DNA from: Symsagittifera roscoffensis
Lineage: Eukaryota; Xenacoelomorpha; Acoela; Convolutidae
DNA length: 64,000 bases
Assembly: GCF_963678635.1 (NCBI RefSeq)
Contig: NC_087067.1
Coordinates: forward strand, 31,406,401 to 31,470,400
Direction of reading: 5' to 3'
Below the pieces are notes generated by a model. That model searched no databases, was not told the DNA's origin, and saw nothing but the letters and a program-made list of their open reading frames with translations. This document shows positions 1 through 9,999 of the stretch, in pieces; the stretch's first letter is position 1; each line of letters opens with the position of its first letter. The position numbers and the translations under genes were made by a program.

Positions 1-835
1 TGCCACTACGTTCTTTGTGAAACAACCGATCATTACCAGCATTTGGTTAAAGCCCGTGGCCGTCATACAGATTTTCTGATGATCGATTTGTACCATTATA
101 TTGAGTCCCGGCGATTCTATCGATTGCAGGAGAAATCTCAGCTTCCTGGGGTCCTATGCTTCTTGACATGAGAGTTATGCAGAAATCCGTTTTTCACAGG
201 CCTTCTTCAAGCCAGGCCATTCATAACGCTTCTGTATCTGCTTATACACTTTTTCCACGCTTTGATTACCCATCTGGCCATGTGAGCCAAACAATAGCTC
301 AGTTTGATACAGCTGTGGTAGGATTATTGAATTAAACTTGTAAACGTCTTTGTCTTCTTCTTTGTGCTAGCAGGCGACGATCCCGTCTTTCTTCAAGTAC
401 AACAAATCTCTTCTCATCATATAAAGTTGCTTCAGGATCTTGTAGTTGTTTTCTTTTAGGTCACCTTTGTCGGGCACTCCGTTTTCTATCGATCTCTTTA
501 AGTTGCTTGTCATTCTATCATTTTGCTGAGCCCTTAAAAGATCCGACAGTGGCTACCTGGCTTTCAAATATGTCTTCATCGCATTTGGTTGTTTGCTGAA
601 TATATCCGGAGCATGGGCTTTATTTTAACTTTCTTCGTGCCACCTCTTGCCCCAAGTGTTCGAGGTTGGTACAAACGGCCGTAGTATGCGGAAATATTCT
701 AGCCTGACGCTTCGACACTGCTGTCAACTCAAACTCGTTTGCGGCATGATTGATTACAGTGCCTTCCTCCTCGGAGGTATGTCTGTCTGGGTCTTGAAGC
801 ATCTCTGTATCCAACCCGCGCAGTTTCCATTGCAC
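1..835 (-). pseudogene. Gypsy integrase fragment (left copy)
   Basis: Translation of the minus strand gives an integrase N-terminal region with the usual tract preceding the catalytic core: repeated Lys/Gln, then an EWPGL segment. The core follows, with a VQID segment that fits the first catalytic aspartate of the DDE triad. The copy at 15787-16621 continues through a second region, FQSDNGKAFVGN, that fits the second aspartate. Stops interrupt both copies. The protein would join element cDNA to host DNA. The left end is lost at the window edge. Confidence 0.7.
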
Positions 836-883
836 TAGTACGAAAAGAATCGCTATCTCTGAAGCGTTCGAATTGGAGGTTGT

Positions 884-1667
884 TTAAGACACGTTCGCCC
901 AGGGTTGAGACTTGGAACTGTCACTCGAGCTGATGGAGTCTGTACAGTCGCCTTCAGACTTACTCTTCAGGTTCCTAGACTCCCCGGACAAAATTCTATC
1001 ACTCGGTCGTCGTGGCAATGACTCCTCGCACAAAATATCCCGGCCTGGCATGATGAAGCCCGACACCCTGGACATTTCCGCGTCTTGATCAGTTTCCTTA
1101 GTTGACTCCCCGGAAAATGTCTCATCTCCGGATGAACAGTCCGAGCACGGATTGTACTCCTCTTCTGAATCAACGAACTGAACCCTCCTTGCCATACTGG
1201 ATTGCAGTTCGACACTCACCACCTCAGTGGTCTGAGTGCTGGTCAGTTGTTGAAGTTCAGTGTATGATGATCTCAACAGGAAACCCTTCGGTATCGATTG
1301 GACCAGATGCTTTACTATTTATTGGCAATCCCGTTCAACATCTCGACTCCGGATCGCTACCGGTCTTGTCTCTGTCTTTTCTGTGATGGTCTCCGCATGG
1401 TTTGCATCATTTCATATCCTGCCTTTCAACTTATCTGTCAAGTAGTTTGCGGAGCTTCCGCGTGACGTCCGGTGCAATGCTCACCATTTCGTTTAGCAGC
1501 GCTAATCTATTGATGCCTAACCTGGTAAGTTCTTGTTGTATCAGGTTGGAGCGCGCTAACAAGTCCAACGGAACCGGTTCAACCCTTGCCAATACCTTTA
1601 TCTCCTCAGCTCTCTCAGCAGGAATTTTGGGGTGTCCTGGTATGGGATGCCCTGATTGTAAAGCCAT
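884..1667 (-). pseudogene. Gypsy pol spacer between RNase H and integrase (left copy)
   Basis: Two short open stretches lie here. One (about 130 codons, 1276-884) is Ser- and Asp/Glu-rich with a CSDCSSGDE tract. The other (1667-1431) begins MALQSGHPIPGHP. Both recur almost unchanged at 17062-16670 and 17453-17217. They match no catalytic domain I recognise, and their position is the pol spacer. Near-identity of the copies reflects recent duplication and is not evidence of selection. Confidence 0.5.
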
Positions 1668-2464
1668 TTGGTGAGTGGCAGCTTTTTATAGGTGTCTTTA
1701 TTCGAAAAGAAAAAACCAACCTTAATCTCTACAAGGTTAGCTTGTTTCTCTTCCAGTCGCTCAAAAAACTCCGTAATTTTACTGAGGCTGTCGGCATTTT
1801 GGTGTTTGTCACGGTTTTAGGTGCTCTTTACTCATGTCGTAGCCATCCACGCGTACAACGCAGCGACCCATGTAGCTTTGATCCTTCGAATAAGTTTTCA
1901 GCCATGTGAGAGCTCAATTGTCCACGCGCAATTTAAGAGAAGCGCTCCCTAATAGGCTCTATATTTTTCCACGAAAATAATTACTGCGAACATCTCCGCC
2001 TTTGGTGCGACGTATTTCATCTCAGTATCGCTTAGAACTTACCCATAAGCTAAGGGTCGGAGAACAGTCCTCCCCTTCCATTCTTGTTCCTTATGGAGTA
2101 TGCCCGGGCAGCGGCCACTAATGCATCCGTCTCCAACTTGAACAACCTTTTCTCAGTCGGCATGCCGAGGACCGGAGCCTCGAAAAACTCTCGTTTGATG
2201 TTCTCAAAAGGACTCTAACTCTCAATTTCTTTCCGACATGCCTCTGACTTGTCTGGGTTCATTCTCCTATCTCCTTACCTGTGAGATACCGAGCCCTCCT
2301 CAATCTCAATCTCATGTTCCAAGAAATTCCCACAACCTATGTCAGCTTTGTGTTTTGATTCAACACTTCTCTGAGGGAGTCCAGTTCCTTATCCGATGTT
2401 TTACCTTTCAGAGGCTCTATCTGAGATAAGACTGATTTATTTGCTGCTTATTCTGTGTTTGTCG

Positions 2465-2479
2465 GCCTCTCAGAGAAAT
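2465..2479. repeat. Target-site duplication, 3' side of LINE copy 1
   Basis: The 15-bp sequence GCCTCTCAGAGAAAT abuts the LINE 3' tail here and is repeated exactly at 6739-6753 beyond its 5' end. It belongs to the gypsy pol target. Confidence 0.9.
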
Positions 2480-2495
2480 GTATGTATGTAGACTT

Positions 2496-4850
2496 TCACC
2501 CTCTTGGTTCAAAGGGTATGTCCTCTCCCCTGACCATGGACGTGGTGCATATCCTTAGGTGCCTTGCTCTCGTTACATCTCGGACATATAGTCCATTTCT
2601 GTATTTCTGTTTGTATACGCGGGGTTGATGGTGTTGTTCATTTGCTTCTTGTTCTGGTACCCGTTTTCCCTTGCAGTTCTGTCTTTTGTGGCGTGCCATG
2701 TTTCGGGCCTGTAGGGTTCTGTCGCATCTGTCGCATGTCTTGGTTCTATCTTCATTGTTCCTGTCTCCCTCGCATGTCTTCTTGTGGTTTTTTTCCGAGT
2801 TTTCAGATTTGAAGATAGCTCCGCATTTGTTGCATGCAAAAGTCACCCTCGCCTCTTTGTGCATCCTTTTGATATGGATTGTCAGGCCGCCCTGTTTTTT
2901 GAAATCCCTCTCACATATCTCACACGTGTTCGATGTTGCTTGGGGGGTATAGGAGTTCCTTTCTGTCGTTTCACCGTTTTGTCTTCTCGCATTTGACTTT
3001 TCCCATTTAAGCAGGTGCTCCATTCGTGCTTTCACCGCTCGCCTCCATCCTTTTCTGTCCTGAGTCAGTTTGTCTATCTCGTTCACATCCAGTCCCGCTT
3101 TTCTGATGAGCTTCCGCCAGTAGAGTAGTGTTTCGTCTTTTTTTCCCGGACATCTCGGTACGGTTTGCAGATCGTTTAGCCACCCTAGACAAGCTGCTTT
3201 AGTCAATCTTTTGTCGTCCATTCTCATTACATCGCCTATTCGTTTTAGAGTCCTTCCTTCAACTTTCCATCGGATCGTCTTGATGTTCAGTTGGTTTCTG
3301 ATGTCCTGCATAATCACTCCTTTTTCCTGCATTTCAATTAATGGCGGCTTCGACTTTGAGCTCCAGACGTGCCTATAGCACCGGTCAATGAAACTTTGCA
3401 AAGACTGTAACTCCGAGTTTTTCCATGTCCTTACGTTGGCGTCAAACAATAAGCCACTTTCTACGCAGCATTGGACAACTCTCGCCTGGATTCTTTTCGG
3501 CAGCCTGCTCTTTGTCAGCCGGCGCTTGACCTTTGCCCATAGTCCTCCTGCTCGTCTTTTTCTATTCTTAATGTCTTCTTTTGCCCCGATCCACACTCCT
3601 ATCAATCTGATGCTACCTGCTCCGTCCTTTCCGAATTCTAGTTTCTCTTCTTTCTCTTCGTTGTTTTTCTCCTCGAAGTTCTTCATAACTTCTTTTATTG
3701 TTGCTGTTCCAGACTCTATTTCTTCCTTCTCGCCGATGGGGGTGGTGTCGTCTGCGAACAGGGACAATGATATTCGTGCGGTTTGGGTTTCACTGTTGTG
3801 CGTTTTTACCATGTTTTTTCCTGGGAAGTGGTTTCCCGGAATCCACGTCCAAGCTATCCCGACGTTTGTACCTTTCTCCTCGGCTCTGTCTAGTCTGGCT
3901 TTCTCAGTTTGCCGCATTACCACTTGGTGGTTTATGTTAAACAATGAAGGCGAAGATGGGCAACCTTCTCTTAACCCTCTTTCGGGGGTCTATTCTTCGC
4001 TGTCGCCCTCTTTGCCCTTTATACTATAGGTTGTGGCTTCATGCAAATCCATAATTGTGTCAAAAAACGGGCCTTCCATCGCGTAGCGCCTTAAGACCGC
4101 CCACAGGACCGGTTTGCTGACCCGCGGATAAGCTTTTGTTAGGTCTAAAAGTCTGGCTTCTCGGTCTGTGTTGGCTTCTACTGAGATTCCGGCTCTTATC
4201 CTCCGTCTCCTGAGATCTTCCACGTCCTCTCTTATCCTTATGAAGATCTGGCTTGCGTCTGCCGTGGACCTGCCTGGTCGAAACCCGCTTTGGTTTTCGT
4301 CCAATATCTGGAGTTCTTCGCTCCATGTTCTCAGGTGGTTTGCGATCCTTCTTGCTAGAATTCTAATGGCCATTGAGAGCAGGCACACAACTCGGAAATT
4401 GTTGGCGTCATTGATGTTCCCTGTTTTGTGCAACAGTACTATTTGGGCTTTCTTAAGAGACTCTTCCCACAGGTCTGCTCTGGTCGTGAACATTCTCATC
4501 ACCAGGTGGATGACTTTCTCCCTCCATTTCCAGTATGCGTTGCGAATGTATACCATGCGGACCCCGTCCTTGCCTGGCGCCGATTCTCTCACCTCATCCA
4601 GTGCTTCCATGATTTCTTTCTCGGACGGAAGGGTGTTCAGCTTCTGGTTGGCTGTTATGAACTTGACGTCTTTGCTTTCATCTGGTATCTGTTTGACTGT
4701 GTTCATCAAAGTACCCGGGTCGTTCTCATATCGGTCCTTCGATACGTTGCTGAAGTGGGCCTTGAATTCGTCAGTAGAGATAGTGGTGCCTGTCTGGTGT
4801 TTCTGTGATCTTGTTCCCAGTTTCCTTAAAGTTTTGTACATGGTACCCAT
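2496..4850 (-). pseudogene. LINE copy 1 reverse transcriptase with C-terminal zinc fingers
   Basis: The frame from 4850 to 3990 carries the RT fingers and palm, including GKDGVRMVY, DENQSGFRPGRSTADAS and LLDLTKAYPRVS (motif A region). A frameshift near 3985 leads into 3944-2496, with LFADDTTPIG (the FADD catalytic box) and the thumb. A row of zinc-finger-like units follows: CEIC...H...H, CNKC...H...C and CDRC...H...C. A fourth finger seen in copy 2 (CPRC...H...C) has lost its first cysteines here through a small deletion. The enzyme would perform target-primed reverse transcription, and the fingers probably bind nucleic acid. Confidence 0.85.
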
Positions 4851-6027
4851 GTCCCCTTTCTCCGCTGCGTTTTCGCACTCGATGATGATTTCGTCCCACC
4901 ATAGTCATTCTAGTTGTCGTAGGTGTTTCTTCATCTTCTTGCGTGCGGCTACCAGTCTTCTTCTTGATGCCGTTAGGGCATCGGCAAGCATGCCATGTGA
5001 TTCTCCAAGTGTTTGGCTGATCAGCTCGTTTCTGCGCATTACTTCTGTGGAGATTTCCGTCTGTAGGCTTCTCAGTTCTTCTTCGTATCCCACTATCCAC
5101 GGGTTGGCTATCTGTCGTTTCTTTGTGCCACATACTTCCTCCGCTGCCTCTGTGAGCTTCCGCGATATGGAGTCCCAGTCTTCCTCGTTGTTGAGTTTTT
5201 CCTCCGTCTTCTTGCGGTATGCTTCCGCCATTTCTTTGTTTCTCATGCGTTCCCAGTCTATCTGCGATGTTCTTTTCTTTTCTATTCTGGGTGGCCGCTT
5301 TTTTTTGTTTGCGCCATATGTCAATCCAGACAGGTTTGTGGTCCGATAATGCCATGTCCTGCGCCGTGGCTACCCTACGGACCATTTGGTGGCGGTCGGA
5401 TACTCTCATTAAGAAACCGTCGAGCTCGTACCAACTTCTGTGCATCTGCTTGAACCATGTTCCTCGGGAGCGTATTGGGAAGTAGGAGTTGACATGTTGT
5501 AGCTGGTGTTCTTCGCACCAACCCAGTAGACTTTCTCCAGCTTCATTTGTCTCTGTCTTTAGGCCGTACTTCCCATTTATGCCCTGTCTTTGACTCCCTC
5601 TTCCCACTTGCGCGTTCCAATTGCCTCCCAGTATGGGTACACTCTCTTTTGGAGTTCGTGCGAGCTCATTTTCCAAATCTTTCCTGAACTTTTCAATTTC
5701 CTCAGGTCCCTTACTCCACAGGGGCTGATAGGTTGCGATGAGGCGGAGCCTGCCGATCTGCACCGCTGTGACCCGCTCGGAGAAACTTTTCTGTTGTCCG
5801 CTGGCTATCCAGTCTTCCAGTAAATCGCCTAACAGGAGAACTCCACATTTTTGTGAGTGTATGACTACTGCCTGGTTTGGTTTGTCTCCTAGCCATATTA
5901 TCCCCTCCTGTTCCGATCGTATTTCGGAAATCATTACCGCCTTCCACTTTTGCTGTCTTGCATGTTCTACTGCTCTTCTAAGGCGGCTGCGATTTTGATC
6001 TCTATGGAGATGCCTTGTAGGTTCCAC
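4771..6027 (-). pseudogene. LINE copy 1 APE-type endonuclease
   Basis: The minus-strand frame carries the endonuclease hallmarks: SEIRSEQEG (the metal-binding Glu block), LGGNWNAQVG (normally GDWN-like) and SDHKPVW (the catalytic SDH). The first block of the family, VTWNLQG, sits in a different frame at the end of the preceding PHD ORF, so a frame change near 5990 separates it from the rest. In copy 2 the GGDWNAQVG block keeps its aspartate, whereas here it is Asn-Trp-Asn. The enzyme would nick the target DNA. Confidence 0.8.
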
Positions 6028-6440
6028 GTCACTATTCTCCTTGTTTTTTGGGGTTTGTGTTTGGTGCGTTCGGCTCTTCGGTTTTCTTGTATTGTCTTTT
6101 TTTGCCTTCTGTGCGTTTCCTTGTGATCTTCTGTCGGGTGTCTTTGCTTCACCTTGCGGACTCTGTGAGATCTCTCTGCTCTAACTGAGAACTCAGAGCT
6201 CGGGGGGACAGTTTCGTCAGGTGTCCCAGGAACTATTGTTCCCGTCGTTTTACTGGGTTCCCTGCACTTTCTACACTCGAAAGCGTAGCGTTCCTTTCCT
6301 GCGATCTGTCGGATTTGGCCACGTGTCATTTCGCTGTATACCTGGTGTATCCATGTGCATTTGATGCTGCATCCACTGGCTCTCTTTTGACACATCCCAC
6401 ACTCGTACGGTCCTGGGTTTTCCTCCACGTCTCCAGCCAT
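5967..6440 (-). pseudogene. LINE copy 1 2A-PHD protein N-terminus
   Basis: An ATG at 6440 opens a 157-codon frame that begins MAGDVEENPGP, a canonical 2A ribosome-skipping motif, then a Cys-rich finger, and ends with the APE block VTWNLQG. Compared with copy 2 the finger has lost four codons (12 nt), and one Cys has become Tyr (VYSEM for VCSEM), so the PHD fold is probably destroyed. Upstream, the same frame is open for the typical LARLL stretch before a TGA that is absent in copy 2. Confidence 0.8.
6408..6440 (-). other. 2A-like ribosome-skipping motif (LINE copy 1)
   Basis: The translation MAGDVEENPGP matches the D(V/I)ExNPG|P consensus. The residues upstream in frame (HLARLLG) fit the hydrophobic/basic tract that helps 2A function. 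Confidence 0.85.
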
Positions 6441-6738
6441 TCCTAACAGCCGGGCCAGGTGGGCTGGTTTACCTGGTCCGGCAGAGAATAACCCGGTCTT
6501 TCTTCGGCACCTTTGATCCGCACCTTCCCTGGTCTGGGGAGGCCAAAGCCTTCAATTGATGTGAGAGGTGAAAGGTTCGGCTGGGCCTTTTCCACTCCGT
6601 TGGCATTCGGGAGGTTGCTTCGGATTCCGTTTCCAGTTTCCATAAGTTCGTTTTTCCGGTGCCCCTGTGTGAATCTTTGCCGCACAGAATGAATCGTGCG
6701 TCCCCACTTGCTCCAGGGGGAGGAGTCCACACCAGCAA

Positions 6739-6753
6739 GCCTCTCAGAGAAAT
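6739..6753. repeat. Target-site duplication, 5' side of LINE copy 1
   Basis: Exact second copy of GCCTCTCAGAGAAAT. Beyond it the gypsy pol frame resumes on the minus strand. Confidence 0.9.
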
Positions 6754-7034
6754 TCGAACAACTAGAAAGCCATCGTTTGTTTCCATTTTCATAGAAAACA
6801 CTTTTTTAAAAGATTTCATTTCATTACTCTCTTCAATGTATTTTTTTTGTTGGAAAGTAAAGGACACTCAGTCCCGTTAAACCTCTCCAAGTTTTCCATA
6901 CTCTGGTTTTCTGTCTTCAGAGGCAACGCCGCACAGCAAAGCTTCTTTCCACGTTGAAACGTTACTAGTGTTGCCTTTGTGTTCATCAGCACAGTCACAC
7001 ATGATCCGTTAGTGAGAAGTTCTTTTCTAAAAAA
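6754..7034 (-). pseudogene. Gypsy pol linker between protease and RT (left copy)
   Basis: The minus strand encodes SCVTVLMNTKATLVTFQRGKK, an all-beta-like linker of the sort found before the RT in this gypsy group, then NLERFNGTECPLL and a short basic tail up to the LINE insertion point. The same sequence with indels is at 23042-23309. It breaks off at about 7035, where repeat X begins. Confidence 0.55.
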
Positions 7035-7043
7035 TTGATGATT

Positions 7044-7375
7044 ACTATATTTGTAACTTTCGCCCGGAAGTACATATCGACGGAACATAAAGCTAGGTTG
7101 TAAAACAGCGTCTAAACACAGCTCTACATGTTTTTCACTGTCTTTGCCAAAGCCAGTTTTTTGTGTGGTCCTTTTAACATCGGGTCGACAGAAACGTTAC
7201 TGTTTCCGGCTTCGGTCAGAACGCTCAGATTAACTCAAATATATGCGAAAATAGTGAGCTCATGGCTGGGTCTCAGTATCCCCAGATTACGAGGTCACTC
7301 CTAAAAACAGGGCTACTACTTATTTTTATATATTACTTTTGGTTTCGTTCAGTAGATAAAAATCATCATTCCCAT
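7044..7375 (+). repeat. Repeat X, left half (copy 1)
   Basis: This begins TGTAAC and matches 31490-31785 closely, including the shared stretches ACATCGGGTCGAC and TTTCCGGCTTCGGTCA and the phrase CTCCTAAAAACAGGGCTACT. It ends at CCCATTGGAG, where the inverted PLE starts. With its right half at 9362-9960 it forms a ~0.9-kb repeat that begins TG, carries a TATA-like site and an AATAAA, and may end in ACA. That fits an LTR or a Penelope pLTR; which of the two is open. Confidence 0.65.
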
Positions 7376-7639
7376 TGGAGAAGTTTCTACTAAAAAGTAA
7401 ATTTCAAACTTTTCGCAACTATGTGCATAGTCAGGATTTTTACAATAAACTAATCTAAATGAAGATAAAACATCAATTTACAAAAATTCACATACATATT
7501 GGTTCAAAACCATCATGTTAAAAAATTAGCCAATCACAGTTGACCTCTAAATTACTATTACGATTGACATACTTTTACCGGTTTCGCTTTCCTGATATGT
7601 ATTGCCTCTAGTGTTAACAATTTTGTTCGGTTGTTTGAC

Positions 7640-7885
7640 CTATCTATAACTAAGATCCGCGCTATTTCCCTCAAGTTGACATTGCTGAAGGCGGAGGCCT
7701 ACCGGTGAGTCTGCTACCTTGTGTTCCTCAATTCTAGTGGTCAAATGTCGAACAGTTTGTCCGACATAGGTGGAAGTGCATCCACTACATGACAATTTAT
7801 CAACCACTCTTGACTTGAGTTTATTAGAAAATGCTGACTTCAGTGATGGTAAATATGATTCTAGTTTTCTTGTGGTGAAAACCAT
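7640..7885 (-). pseudogene. PLE copy 1 GIY-YIG endonuclease
   Basis: An 81-codon minus-strand frame reads LPSLKSAFSNKLKS, then the Cys pair SCSGC, then TSTYVGQTVRHLTTRIEEH, which is the degenerate GIY...YIG core of PLE endonucleases (TYVGQT) with the conserved RHLTTRIEEH helix. In PLEs this domain cuts target DNA. The C-terminal part of the domain is lost after the QQCQLEG region. Confidence 0.8.
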
Positions 7886-8281
7886 TTAAGCATTAGTTTA
7901 TTTTTGTAACCTGTTAGCAAAATATTGGCTTTGGTTACCTCTATATTGCATCATCAGCATTGAGGACTTCACATCTTTTGGTGATTGTTGACAAACGCCT
8001 CTCATCATCCAAGGGCTTGCCCTTACCCTCGATGATCTTGCACAAGGCATCTGAAGCCACCTTTGCGGACCAATTTTCAGGGTACTGATTTGTCAGCCAT
8101 TGTGCCCTTTTAGTTTCCATAGCCTTATCAAATTGCTCCCAGCTAGATGTACTCCTAAAAACCCTGTGTACAGTGCCTCGGATAACACTACGCTCATCTT
8201 CTATAACACTAGGCGCAGCTTCTATAGTTCAGTATAGTCCCTGTATCTGCTGGTTTTTGATACCAACTGCAAGTTACACGC

Positions 8282-9361
8282 CTACCCTGCGATACATTTC
8301 TGTTCAAATCCAGGAACGGCAAATTGCAAATTCCCCTCCGAATTAGTTTCCTCTAGCGTGAACTGCCGATTTGGATGAAGAGAATTAGCGGCATCGAAAA
8401 GACAACTCGACTTTCCTCTGACTGTTCTAACAATGTCATCCACATACCCGAGGAACATTTTCACCTGGGGAGTATACTTCTCCTTGTTCTTAGCGCGGTA
8501 GCAGCTTTCACAGTACCAGACTATCTCGTTTATTGATGCGTATATTTTTCCGCAATTTAGATGATACAAGTTTCGGCAACTCTCGCATTCAACCTACTTT
8601 GATCTACCTGTGGCTTTCCTGCTGCAACATGGGCACAAACCGTTTTGTCATTAATTTGCTGTATCTCCGTTCCCACCGGTACTTCTTGTCTTAGAGCAAA
8701 CTTGTACTCTTTCAGCCATAATTTTGCCAGAATTACAGCGAGGGACGCGCCCATTGCTAAACCATCCACTTGTACATACCATGAATCATTACACTTCAAA
8801 TATACTTTGCTGACCGCCATATTCAAAAGCCTTTTCATGGTTGCTCTTTGAATTTCAGGAGGAGACTCCTGGCTGTACAGCTTCTGTAAAGCAATTACAA
8901 TTGCCTCCTTCAGGGTAACGTTGGTGTACAAACTTTTCACATCAAGAGACATTATGGTTTCGTCCCATCTAGAGCAACGTTTTCAATTGTTCCTCTGTCA
9001 TCTTTAGTATTGGTTTCTATATTGGCTCCATCGATGTTGTCAAAAAACTTTGCAAGCATTTTGTTAACATTCTAATACGAGCTGCCTGGAAGTGATAGTA
9101 CTGGTCGTAGGGGTGTCTCAGCCTTGTGTACCTTAGCTAAACCGTACAAACGGGCGGTTTGCCCCCCTGTTGACCTTATCTTAGAATATATATGATCACT
9201 TATCTCGTCTCTTTGTTCATGGCTAGTAGTTCTCTGTTAAGCTCCTTCTCAGTTTTCAGTATAACCTTATCAGTGGTTGCATCTTTTATCACAAACTGCG
9301 CAGATTGCAACAAGGATTCCAGCTTTGATTCATACGTTTGTTTCTTCATTATGCACAAACC
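8282..9361 (-). pseudogene. PLE copy 1 reverse transcriptase with embedded PHD finger
   Basis: Motifs on the minus strand in order are GLCIMKKQTYESKL, STGGQTARLYGLAKVHK, SLDVKSLYTNV (motif A), MKRLLNMAVSKVYLKCN, GLAMGASLAVILA (motif B), a PHD finger, and GYVDDIVRTVRG (motif C). The finger and the YVDD motif are in the same frame here, in the 95-codon frame 8569-8282. A TAG and a one-frame shift lie between motif B and the finger. This is the best evidence that the finger belongs inside the RT rather than being a separate gene. Confidence 0.85.
8511..8635 (-). other. PHD-type zinc finger inside PLE RT (copy 1)
   Basis: In the correct minus frame the ligands read C-P-C-C, then CESC, then YHLNC, then WYCESC. 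This is the Cys4-His-Cys3 order of a PHD finger, with the characteristic Trp two residues before the last Cys pair. One in-frame TAG interrupts it after RSK. Confidence 0.8.
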
Positions 9362-9960
9362 AACCCCCAATGGAGATGGATCAACCCTTTCCCTCAACTC
9401 CTAGCTTCTCATACTCTGAAAATGATTTTGGTATTAATTAAATTCAACTCAAGACATTCCGGGAAAGTTAATAAAATAGCGAGTTACAGATCTCTCCCGA
9501 GACCCTTCCGGATTCCTGAATCCGGACGAAGAGCAGTCTTGTCTCCTTCCTGAAGGCTGGTCACGACGTTCCAATACCCTTCCTGGTTCCCGGGATTTGC
9601 TTTGTAGCGATTGTAGCGGCACAATCGTTACAACTCGGAATGGTCTTCGGTCAATAGTCTTGATCACAATTTCAATTTGTTACTACTCTTTTTTGACTTA
9701 TCTGTCTTCATGACTGTGTTGTGTTTTTTCGCATTTTTCAGTTGACACGAAAAATAAAATTGATTCGTGTCTTTCACGCCCAAATCGAAAGTTTAAGAAT
9801 CAACTTGTCACACCCAATTGACTATTCCCAATTCGTCAAATTGAACGATTAATTCAGTTAATGCGCTAAAACCGCCAATTTTCTCGTTCAGCTGCTATCA
9901 TAATTTTGCGAATTCGAACTGCATTTTGATACCTTCTGGTCAAATGTCACAATTACACCA
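9362..9960 (+). repeat. Repeat X, right half (copy 1)
   Basis: Homologous to 34617-35250. It starts GGAGATGGATCAACCCTTTC, carries two hairpins (TCCGGATTC/GAATCCGGA at 9507-9526, and the stem around AGCGGC at 9604-9631) and an AATAAA near 9750, and ends near the sequence GTCACAATTACA. In this copy the TATA-like stretch is the weaker TTAATAAAATAG. Confidence 0.65.
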
Positions 9961-9999
9961 GTCCCAAATGAAAACTTCCTTTCTATCCATCAATATTTG

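Larger units (their letters stand above)
2480..6738 (-). mobile_element. APE-type LINE, copy 1, nested in gypsy pol
   Basis: This is a 4.26-kb non-LTR retrotransposon on the minus strand with exact 15-bp target duplications. Its order is a 2A motif, PHD-type zinc finger, endonuclease/exonuclease/phosphatase (APE) domain, reverse transcriptase and C-terminal C2H2-like fingers. The 3' end is a short CATACATAC-type tail instead of poly(A), as in CR1/L2/RTE-like groups; I do not assign a clade. It is disrupted by frameshifts near 3985 and at the APE N-terminus, by an upstream stop, and by a 12-nt loss in the PHD finger. The copy at 18776-23026 shares the same insertion site. Confidence 0.9.
1..7034 (-). 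mobile_element. Ty3/Gypsy-like element, left copy (truncated), with nested LINE
   Basis: This is one copy of a gypsy-type pol region that recurs at 15787-23309 with only scattered differences, at a starting offset of 15786. It is cut by the window edge on the left and by an X repeat at about 7035 on the right. Read on the minus strand it holds the linker between protease and RT (7034-6754), an inserted LINE (6738-2480), a remnant of the RT N-terminus, a pol spacer and integrase. About 510 bp of the RT/RNase H region, present in the other copy at 17998-18507, is missing at 2216/2217. That loss keeps the frame but removes the RT core. Several in-frame stops show that it is dead. Confidence 0.85.
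7376..9361 (-). mobile_element. Penelope-like element copy 1 (5'-truncated, inverted within X)
   Basis: Read on the minus strand this has PLE RT motifs, then an embedded PHD finger, YVDD, and a GIY-YIG endonuclease near 7640-7885, then a 3' region. The 5' end is truncated inside the RT N-terminal region, where VGLCIMKKQTYESKL begins just inside the junction. The flanks CCATTGGAG (left) and CCAATGGAG (right) look like a slightly diverged target duplication. The element lies opposite to the surrounding X repeat. Stops and frameshifts are frequent. Confidence 0.85.

Noticed and set aside
4168-5349. Long plus-strand open frame (393 codons), with a 427-codon counterpart at 20447-21730
   Set aside because: It is the exact antisense of the LINE RT and has no recognisable domain. 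The codon bias of the RT strand explains the open frame.
7044-9960. Hammerhead ribozyme in the X/PLE leader
   Set aside because: PLEs can carry one, but I found no CTGATGA...GAAA core with a cleavage site in the expected arrangement.
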